NCBI GenBank assembly: GCA_012861695.1
Contig: JAAOOA010000033.1
Coordinates: forward strand, 8,879,325-8,943,324
Source: Trematomus loennbergii
Taxonomy: Eukaryota; Chordata; Actinopteri; Perciformes; Nototheniidae
DNA: 64,000 nt
Reading direction: 5' to 3'
Part shown: positions 53,641 through 64,000 of the stretch, one piece after another
How the letters are laid out: each line of letters starts with the position of its first letter
Numbering within the stretch: position 1 is the stretch's first letter
Notes under the pieces: model-generated
The model's database searches: none
Told to the model about the DNA's origin: nothing
What the model saw: the letters and a program-made list of their open reading frames with translations, nothing else
Made by a program: the position numbers and the translations under genes

Positions 53641-55429
53641 GAAGCTCAGAGAGTGAGAGAGAGAGAGGGTTGGATTTTGTGACAGCACTTAGATCATTTA
53701 TGTGAGTAAAAACTATTTGATAACATTGAGTCTGCTTGTGTGAATGTGTCACATACTTATTTACAACATGTCCCATTAGTTTGACAAGTCTCAATGAGAA
53801 GAATGTAACTGCATTCTGTGAATAGTAATATGCATGGGTGTGTACGCAAGTTTAATATAATGGTTTATGTAATGTCGGTAAAGTCATGATTCGTAACAAA
53901 TGGTATAGTCCAAGCTCATATTTTTTAAAGTGAAATAAGTTGATTTCACATTTGTGAAAATGTTATACAACTTATAGTATAACAGTGAAAGAGTGCAGCA
54001 GATTCAGCCACATTTGTATTGTTTAATATTAGATTATACAATAAAAAAACAGATATACAGATATACTTTATAATGATATTGGAAATATATTCTTGTTAAC
54101 ATCATTATACAGTGAAAGTGAGGTTCTAAACTTAGGAAGAGAATTAGAAGAAGGAAATAAAAGCAGAAGAACTTCAAGAGGAACTTACAACAATATTGGT
54201 AGGATGACACATATTTACATGCTCTAAAGGTACTCTACTCTTTACATTCTATCATGGTACTTCCCCAAAGTTGTACCCAGTAGGTATGAGTTTGATGGTA
54301 ACATTTGCTGGTATGATGGCATGAATGAGTGTTTTAATGGGAATGTAAATAGTGTGTGAGTGCGGCACAGACTGCTGATTATCCAAACCAAACATTCCAC
54401 CACTTCAAAGCGGCTGCTGTAATTACAATGCTCTGAGGTGTGCCCGACCCACACAACCAGAGGCTTCACAGGCTGCTCTGTCACACACACACATACACAC
54501 GCACATACTGTACTGTACGGACATCCACACTGTACACACACACACACAAACATGCTCAGACAAATTGCTTTAGCTATTATCAGGCTTAAATGATATCATG
54601 GAAAAAAGGAAGTGGGATGTGTGGGTAATTTTGCTACACCCAGGAGAGCACCTCTCTCATTTCTCCTCCTCCTCCTTCCTTCCTTCCTTCCTCCTTTTCA
54701 CTAAATCTTTTTTGTCTTAGATCTGCGGTTTATTTATGTCAGGACTCACGCATTCCCACGTTCAAAGTGCACATCAGACAACATCACCTCAGATTGAATA
54801 TGAATTAAGCTGGCCATGACATTGAGGTGTTGTCAGTACAGGCAGCAGCATGTGTTGGTGCCAGATGGGTTAGACAAATAAGATAATTAAATGTGCGAAA
54901 GCAGTTTCTGCTTCGATTGATACCTCTTGAAACAGGTTTGAAAGATAAATTAGAACACATGCCAAGAATATCTTATCTCTTAGTAGAACTTACTTTCATG
55001 TGCTGTGTATCCTTTGCTAACCTTTCAAATAATATCTTAGATATTAGAAGATATGTTTCTATTGACTCTTGGAACCAACACAGAAAGAAAGCATGTACGA
55101 AAGAAAGAAAAAAGACATTCAGAGAGAAACAAACAAACAAACAAACAAAAAAAAGAAAATAAGAAAGAAAGAATGAGTTAGATGAAATAGATAGAAATAA
55201 ATGATTAAGTTGCCTAAGGAAACGTAAAAACAGTGCAAAAAGGATAAGGGTGGAAAGGAGGAAACACGCCAATGACAGTCGGCAACAAACAAGTTTTGTG
55301 GATAATGACTGACAAGGTGCCTGCAGGGCGTGCGGGCACAGCCAGAGAGAAAGAGAGAGAGGGGTGGAGGGGGGGGGAGGAGGAGGATGGAGGTGGGGAT
55401 CCTGAACAGAGCTGAAAAAAAGGCAACAG
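53641..55429. other. Intergenic with simple repeats
   Basis: Contains (GA)n at 53657-53668, (CA)n patches at about 54482-54547, a CTCCTC/TTCC pyrimidine run at 54662-54694, (CAAA)n at about 55128-55149 and a purine-rich, G-rich tract at about 55345-55400. A 197-codon minus-strand frame (54973-55566) crosses the purine-rich tract and is rejected as coding. The stretch at about 54720-54860 is non-repetitive and may be regulatory. Confidence 0.4.
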
Positions 55430-55600
55430 TTTCTCCCCTGAGGAGTCAGTCCTTTCATCTGGCCGCTCACTGGCGCCTTCACAAACCTCTGATTGTCTGT
55501 GAAATAACCCCACTTTATTAAGGCAGCAGTGGCGGCCTCCTGGGAACTGAGCTCTGCTCCACACACAAGCTGCTAACGCCTGCTGGCTACATGTAAAATA
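55430..55600. promoter_or_regulatory. Candidate conserved non-coding element
   Basis: GC-balanced block with TCATCTGGCCGCTCACTGGCGC, noted here as CTGGCCGCTCACTGGCGC, then CCTCTGATTGTCTGTG (a TGATTG/TALE-like core) and CCCCACTTTATTAAGG. It is about 1.8 kb upstream of msx and has no repeat character. Texture-based call. Confidence 0.27.
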
Positions 55601-57099
55601 TGCTGGGAAAAAAGTAGAAGTGTTCACTGTATGTATACATCCAGGGAATGTCGGAAAATGTTTGCAGGGTGTCCTTTAAAGAATGGGTGCATTGAAAACA
55701 GTGAGTTTTAAGGAAAACTATCTGGAAATCAACTTGTGGGAGGCTGAAATAGTTCTGCACTTAAGGCTTTGCGAGAAGGACACACACAAAAACATATATT
55801 CTCCTTTCTCACCACTGAGATATTTGAGGAATATAAGAAGGGATCACGCCTTGTGATGTAAAAAATTGCACGGGTGTTAAATATGAGCAATTAGGCGACA
55901 GATACAGTATAAGTACTAACACAGGCATGACCATGGGAAACATCTTAAGATAAGAGAAACATCCTTTCAGCTACAAATATTTCAACCGTCATCAAAGGAC
56001 CGTTTATTCAGATAATCTGCTGGAACAAGCGTAACAGTCTCAATCAGGAGTCAGGGCACTTTCATCTGACATAACGTGAAATTGTTCATGAAAATATCAC
56101 AATGAGCTTCTTCATGAGGATCACAATGAGCAACTTCATGTCTAATGTGAGTAGAGAATGGGACTGAATCATAGGACAAAAACACGAATGTATCAGCAAC
56201 ATGGGGATGTCACGTCTAGATTGTCTATCTAGTCACACCTCAGAGACCAGCTGGACTTTAAAAAACAAATCTGTAATTAAGTGATCTTATTAACATTGTT
56301 ACTTGAGTGTGACTTATTTATAGAACATGACACAGCAATATTGGGAGTCTCAATGGAAAGTCCCAATAAAGGGAACAGTAAAAAAATCACCCTGACAGAT
56401 ACAGAAGAAAAACAGATCAATTTTCCATCCCGGGTTTAATTCTCTATAATTAAGCACATGGGGACTGTGTCGATACACATGCAGTCTCATCAGGTTACAG
56501 TTAAAGCTAATCCATTACAGAGGATTAACTTGTCATAATACTGTGGCACATCTATTGTTTTCTTGCAGCTACTACCTCTATTCACTTTTTAAACCAAAGA
56601 GGGTGAAAGTTCTCATCAAGTTTTCAAAGCAATCTTGATTTTAAACAAACAAAATGAAGCTGCAGACCTCTCAAGCTGTATTTAAGACACCCATCTGGAC
56701 ATGCTTACTTAAATTATACTGATCATCTGATAGGAGGACAAAAGTAATTGTAATATATCATTTTCAAAGTTGAATTTGGTTTTAAAATATATTAAACAAA
56801 GATGGAATTAAATATTTTCTTTTTCATGGGGCTTTAGGGGCTGCTTTAAAGTCGACTACTCGTCTAAACCTTCAGAAATGTAGGTTTTTGTATTTTGTAA
56901 ATATTATTTTAATCTTGGAGTTGGTACAGCTCACTGAATGTAGCTAGCTAGAATAACAATAGGCTACGTCTATTCATAAATCATTGATTCAATAATTAAT
57001 ATATAAATTCAAATGAACCAGTTATCCTAAATGACACAGAATTGGTAGTTAATGTGTGGTTCAACTTCAACCACAACATATGTGGCATATTTTTAAAAT
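55601..57099. other. Intergenic, upstream of msx
   Basis: AT-rich non-coding sequence. A small imperfect tandem (ATCACAATGAGC...TTCATG) lies at about 56095-56139. No exon. Confidence 0.4.
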
Positions 57100-57370
57100 A
57101 AGGCACCCTTTAGTATACAAGTGTGTTCAATTCTCAAAACAAACCAAGAGGTTTTCAATTTCCCACAGTCCACGAAGGCAGCATCTGCTCACTCATAAAC
57201 ATTTCGGGCTGCACTGATTGGTCAAAGTTGATCCGTGTCAACGTGATGCGTCTACTTACTCCCACAAAGTACTTGACAGCTCCACAACATAGCACGCTCC
57301 GGAGCGGCTCTCACCTGGCCTCACTTCGACTGTTTCGCCACCTGTTTTTCGGATGAACCCTGGAGGAGAG
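57100..57370 (+). promoter_or_regulatory. msx: msx proximal promoter and 5' UTR (approximate)
   Basis: The sequence just before msx exon 1 becomes GC-richer. It holds an inverted CCAAT box (GATTGGTCAAAG at about 57218-57229) and a CACCTG E-box near 57313. No clear TATA box is seen at a suitable distance. The transcription start is not determined. ATG codons at 57353 and 57371 are in frame. The second has the better context (G at -3 and G at +4, against C at -3 for the first) and gives a MAS- start like that of mammalian MSX2. Confidence 0.45.
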
Positions 57371-58734
<1,364 letters not shown>

Positions 58735-59230
58735 AAATGGAAATATAACTGACTATGGTGAAATGTGTTTCAGTGGATTCCCAAAAATGGACACAGAGGA
58801 CGTCTGACATTTTAAAAATCAATGTTTATAATATATCTACTGCATAAGGAGTGTTTGAATCCACTTTCCGAGCACTTCAAGTCTAATAAAAATCTATTTT
58901 TTCCTACATCAAGGATAAAAGCAAACTTTAGATGTCCTCTGGCCCCTTTGGACTGACTGTTTACATGACTTGTCTTTAAGAAGAGGGGCGTTGCTGTCCG
59001 GCTGTTTGTACTCTTCACTTGTTTACTTCTGCCGTAATTGAGCTGGGTGAGGACTTGCACACAAAAATACAAGTACAACAAATACAAGTACAACTTTTTA
59101 ATCAAGCCTTTCTCTTCATTCGATACAGTGCCTTGTGATGAAAAGAGCCTTAATATCAAGACAATTTGCGCACTTGTGTGAATGATGAGTGTTTCAGCAA
59201 CTCAGGCCAAATAAAACATATCTCTGAAGC
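58735..59230 (+). terminator. msx: msx 3' UTR and polyadenylation signals
   Basis: AATAAA occurs at 58885-58890, about 150 bases after the restored stop, and again at 59210-59215. Both are followed by T-rich sequence. Either could end the transcript. Which is used cannot be told from sequence alone. Confidence 0.5.
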
Positions 59231-60369
59231 ACTCTTTCAATTCTATAAAAGTGTCTGCCTTGAAAAACTGCTCCATGGAAAGCGTACTAATTCAGGTAGC
59301 TTTCTAAGACAGGAAGGTTTAAACCTATAATTATTGATCACAATACAAACTTTACACTAACTTTTCTCATCTCTTGTAGCAATAAAAAAACAATCCTAAA
59401 CTCCATCATTTCCTTTTAGAGAGCGTGGACATATTCTCTTTCTATAATTAAGCTGGAATGTATGAATGTCTCATGTTGTGTATATATGGTAAAGGTTCTA
59501 ACCAAAAATGTATTTATATTGTTCTTCCCTTTGAAAGGGCATATATTGTGCTATGCAATTTATATTTTTCCCCCAATGTTTATTATTCACATGAACAAAA
59601 CAATTAAAGCTTTTAAGACTGTTTCCTTTAAATTAATGACATTTAATGTATGTGTTGCAGCAATATGTAGACATGTGCAGCTACGGTCGCTTAGGATCTT
59701 TCAAAAATTGTCATATTTCAGTAGTTTACCAGGGAACTTAACTATTTGTAGCTAGAGTTGTTCTCTTTGTTTGGTTTAATCCTGTGCCCAACCATCCTTT
59801 ATAACAGTGGTCAGTTCAACGCAATGTTTGACAAATCATAAACGCATAGCCGTTATCTACGCAAATTTCACAGATAGTTTCCGTAACTACTGAGCGTTCA
59901 TTTACCACACCAGTCAAGCTTTTCTTTGGTGTAGATATACTTTTATAATGATGTTTTGTTTGTACAGAAATACCATGTGTCATCTCTCTGGCAATCATTT
60001 ACTCTGTATTTATGACCATTATGGAGTTATTCAAGTTTCACAACAGGAGCGTGAGAACACACAACAGCATTTATCTCTAATAGGTGAATGTGTTGGCAAT
60101 TAGGGATTAACAACCCAAAACTATTGTCTGTAATTGTACCTTTTGTCAAATCATTATATTTCTCAACCTCACCAGTAATTAGCAGCAACAATTACTGTTC
60201 GTTTAACTGGAAAAAATCCATAAGACTAAGTTTGCCTGTGTCCGAAGTGTTGATTTACAAAACTTATATAATATCAAGTTACTTACAAACTAAAAACCTA
60301 TTTTATTACTGCCCTAATCCTCATCAGCATTGTGTTCTTCCTGCCTCATTACATTTATATTATTGACCA
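59231..60369. other. Intergenic, downstream of msx
   Basis: AT-rich, no coding exon or transposon end recognised. Confidence 0.4.
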
Positions 60370-60720
60370 CTGTGGACTAAGGTTTGAATTAGCCATATTC
60401 CAGAGAGGAGCCGCAGGGTGACTTTGGTGGCGTGTGAGGCTGCTAAAAGATGCCTGCACTTTGTTGCAATTATATGAGCAGCTTACAACTTCCGTGTGAC
60501 TTTGATGTAACGAGGAAATCGTTTATAGGCAGCAGCGTATTTATGAGGTTCCCCTTTAATCAGAACAAGGCAGAGGGAACTGGCAGGCGAATAGAATAGC
60601 TTACACAGACAAGCAATCAGCCTAATGAAGTGCAGATTGGCAGGAGCGGCTCCGAGTCTCTTGTGAAACATCAAGTTTGTGCTACTTATTGAAGGGGTGT
60701 TGTATTTCAGCACTGGATAA
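60370..60720. promoter_or_regulatory. Candidate conserved non-coding element downstream of msx
   Basis: A 350-base GC-balanced, repeat-free block standing out from AT-rich flanks. It includes GGAGCCGCAGGGTGACTTTG, TTTGTTGCAATTATATGAGC, GTTTATAGGCAGCAGCG, TTTATGAGGTTCCCCTTTAATC and CAATCAGCCTAATGAAGTGC. Homeodomain and Hox-like (TTTATAGG, TTTATGAG) cores are frequent. No splice-bounded frame. At 1.6 kb past the msx stop it is the best placed enhancer candidate here. Conservation is not tested. Confidence 0.38.
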
Positions 60721-63700
60721 TTCAGTAAACTGTCTGTCTGTTGACGCTGGCGCTGCGAGGATCTGTTTTTGTCATTGTCGGTTGCTGGTCGTCTGACAGT
60801 GATCGGGCATGTTTGTGGTTTTGTATGTTACTTAAACACAACATGTGACTGAGTTCCTCAATGTCCATTAGTCTTTTGCTTGTCTCCTGCCTCCTCTGGT
60901 GGCTGTTTCTCATATAGCATCATGGGACAAACCTTCCTTCCTGCTTTTTGCCCTTGTTGTTCTTTGAAGTGCCTTGTGAGTAACATTGGTTTGAGCTTTA
61001 AGGCTGATAACAGACTCTGGGTAAATTAAACACAATATGATGAAAAGAACTATGAAAGAGAAGCTTTTCATGGCAGAAAAGGTTACGTTTTCTTTGCTCA
61101 ATTTATGCTCAAATGCCGGTCCAAAAAGTAACACCGGCTACAAAATATGAAATACATGTACATTTATATAGTTCTGCATAAAGGTCTATGTATTACATGT
61201 TTTCATCTGGTTGTACCTGGTATATTTATATATAAACTATATTCAGTGGAGAATCCCACAATCTTTTGTATTCATCATCTTTGGCTAAAGCACATTGATC
61301 GACATCAAGAAATTAAATGTTGTCCCATGGCCTGATGTTGTGTTAAACAAATGAAGGCGCCATTATTGATGAAGTGACTGTAATGTCATATCCTCCTTTT
61401 TCTTATTAATTTTAAACACACATCATAAGCATAAGCCTAGACACTGCCTGAAGGTAAGTTATTGCTTTTGGGGACAAATTGCGCATATTAAAATGTTTTG
61501 GCATTAAGGGGCTTTCCTCCTTTTTTTGGGTGCTTTGCTAACCTGATTGGGAAGTGTCTGTACTACAGCTTCTGTGTTGATGCCTTAACCTGATTATTTT
61601 TCACATTTACTGTAGACATCAACGACTCCTTAGGGAGTGCCTCAACTATAAATTAGGAAAATAGGAATAGGAATAATTGTGCCAGCAAAACTACTGTATG
61701 TCCGTTTCAGGACAGTGGTTTTTATATGCCCACTGGAATTTGATACTCAAATCTGCTGGGGGAGAAAACCCCATAGACTGTATATAAAAACATCACAAGG
61801 AAAAATTCAAGTGAGGCTCTCTTCATCTTTTGCAACACAAACTTTATGATTATAACAGCTCGGTTACAGTCACCACGAGAGTCAAGAAAGTGTATAAGAT
61901 GGTTTATCTCACTAGCCTAATATACTTTCTTCTCAAAACACTGAATAAGCAATTCAGTCTCTGCTTCAGCTGATTTGTTCTGTTTTAGACTTGTGTACAG
62001 ATACTAATGAAGCGTTGGGCAGCGCTTCCCACAAACAAAGTGAACCCCCTGTGAGTTTCCATGTTCAGACGAGGACATGATGCACAAGAATTCTGTTGTT
62101 GTGGTGTGTGTGTGTTTGTGTGTGTGTGTCTGTGTGCGTGCTTTGGCGATATCCCTCGAGAGTCACACAGTAGCAGATGCAAGGGAAACTGCCCGGAGCA
62201 GGCCATTGGAAGACTAGGACGTCAAACGCCTCTCTCTAGACACACGCATACATAAATACAGCCAAAATCACACAAACACACTAACATGTACACTATTTAA
62301 TTTGATCCTTGATACAGTTCTGTATCATTGCATGTGATCTAAAAGCACATGCCCTAACTCCAAATATTCACATTAAATGAGACTTACGTTAATAGTTTAG
62401 GCATTTTGTCTGTATCTGGGAGATTTGAGCTTTGTGCTGGGTATTTGTGTTTACTGTACTGTACTAATAATACAAAAAAGTGCATTGTTTAATTTGTTGA
62501 GGAGCAGTCACTACAGAAATGTTAAGAAATTACATATTCAACATTGTTTACGCAGAGAACATTAACACGGACACTAATTTGCTCATAACCAAGAAGGATC
62601 TTCACTTTAACAGTGCTTTAAATGCTTCTCCGTCACGGTCATGCTTAAAGCAGTCTCTTAGCTATTGTAACATCAAAGAAGCTTCTGAAAGCTCTGCTAA
62701 ATGGCCATATAACTTACACTGTTCCTTTGACGTCATGAGTAAGCCGTTAATACAAATGTGATGCATGCTGATCTGAAACCACTGAGGCCTCTCTGGGAAT
62801 CGTTCATGCAGTTGGTGAGGAAGCTGAGAGACTGATGATTTTTAGGTTTTTTGGTTTTAAATGAATGCCCTCACATACAATTTAAAATGGCTGTTTTGAG
62901 ATGATCCATCATGAGGGAAGACCATAAACTCTCTTTGAAAACCTTGGAGAGAGAAATCTACATGACAAGAATATGTTCCATAATTTTAAGAAAAAAGGGG
63001 TTGACATGTTTTACAACATAGAATATTATTTTCTGATCGATAGATTTTCTCTCTTAATTGGATCTGCTAAATGTGTTCAGTTTTTCTTTTATATCAGAAG
63101 ACAGTGAGCATTTTTCAAAGTGATGTGGCAGTCTGAATCAACAGTGGGAGGTTAACTATGACAAAAAATGAATGCGGTAAATATCCCAGTACGTCCATAG
63201 ATTTTGGGGGACTATTTTAGATATTGCTCAATAGTAAAGTGAACAAAATAATTATAGGTGAATAAAGAGAGATGTGTAAAATACAAAAACAACACAATTA
63301 CTATGGCGAGCTGCTGCGAGATTTCATACAGTTACAGTAACTCTAACCAAAAAACAGGAAAATGCATTGGAGAAAAATAAGTGAGCAGAAATTTCAAAAG
63401 TTTGAGACACATGTGAACGTTTCAAGCTTGTTTCAAATGAACAGTGATAATGTAGTACCCCTTTTTATCCAGTAGGCGGCACTATTGAGTCAGTGTAAAC
63501 CATCCAAGAAGCATACTGCTTTGAAGAACAAGAAAAATAAAAAATGGATTCAGAAGACTGAATTAAATGTTTCTTGTCACTGTTCACCCCCCCCTAAAAA
63601 AAACAAAAAAACAGTAGATTGTCTCCTTTGGGTTTCTCTTAGCTGCTCAGAACTGAAGAGTGTGCTTATCTTGAGTTATTTATGTGAATAGTGGGTTGAG

Positions 63701-64000
63701 GTTAAGATTACAATTGCAAATGCTGCTGCGTATGAAGAGGAAAACACGCTAGCATCTTTTTAAAGCCCCATATTGTTCTGACACCCGTTTACTCAGCAGA
63801 ATACCTCCATACACGTGTTTGAGGAAAGGTGTGTGTGCATGTTGGAGGCTGAGGGCAATGCTTTTTGCATCCTTAAGTATCTTTAAGGTGTGAAAGACAG
63901 GGAGAGAGCGCATTAGTTTGGGTGATTCTACCTTTGTAATCCTGACATTCTCCAACAATTGAACCTTCACTTCTTTATTGGAGAAGACAGGGGAGTTGAG
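60721..64000. other. Intergenic, no gene seen
   Basis: No exon supported. Minor features are a (TG)n-like patch at 62100-62137 and a C-run/A-run at about 63586-63612. Open frames near 63485-63691 and 63749-63970 have no domain. No part of a further gene is recognised at the right edge. Confidence 0.4.

Noticed and set aside
54973..55566. 197-codon minus-strand frame, the longest in the window outside microsatellites
   Set aside because: It runs antisense through purine-rich and (CAAA)n tracts, giving Leu/Ser/Phe/Pro-rich low complexity. There is no domain, no plausible start context and no splice partners.

Overview
The window is 64 kb of vertebrate nuclear DNA, almost certainly from a teleost fish. 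The evidence is one spliced homeobox gene of the Msx family with a GT-AG intron, long (CA)n microsatellites, several small DNA transposons with intact target-site duplications (hAT and PIF/Harbinger types), a 5'-truncated L1-type LINE, and AT-rich sequence with no prokaryotic gene packing.

Layout. Positions 1-720 carry three AATAAA signals with GT-rich downstream sequence and could be the 3' end of a plus-strand gene lying to the left (weak). From about 720 to 57,100 I find no convincing host coding exon. This is a gene desert with CA/TG microsatellites (7476-7553, 9341-9656, 24072-24362, 34125-34465) and transposon insertions: hAT at 6055-6558, a Harbinger-like MITE at 10661-11448, an unclassified palindromic repeat with coding remnants at about 15897-17032, a Harbinger-like element at 20834-22476 with a hAT nested at 21013-21990, hAT at 26421-26735, an L1 ORF2 fragment at 30284-32102 on the minus strand, a MITE at 39244-39709 and hAT at 44635-45107. 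There are also weaker SINE/LINE tails and a possible solo LTR. Between these lie non-repetitive blocks with the texture of conserved non-coding elements. They are offered only as enhancer candidates.

The one real gene is a plus-strand msx gene. Exon 1 is about 57371-57745, the intron is 538 bp, and exon 2 is 58284-58734. The homeodomain (58325-58504) is intact and the C-terminus is best matched to MSX2. As given, each exon has a one-base frame break: one between about 57644 and 57652, the other near 58612-58614. Each looks like a single missing base. Because the sequence on both sides stays Msx-like and the splice sites are intact, assembly errors are more likely than a dead gene, but this cannot be settled here. 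After msx come polyadenylation signals and about 4.8 kb of non-coding DNA with one strong candidate element at 60370-60720.

Reading of the whole: a developmental transcription-factor gene flanked by a large desert that may hold its long-range enhancers, gradually filled with small transposons. I found no undescribed multi-gene system. The more unusual items are the paired frame breaks in msx, a 40-60 bp module shared by three transposon contexts, and the palindromic composite repeat near 16 kb.
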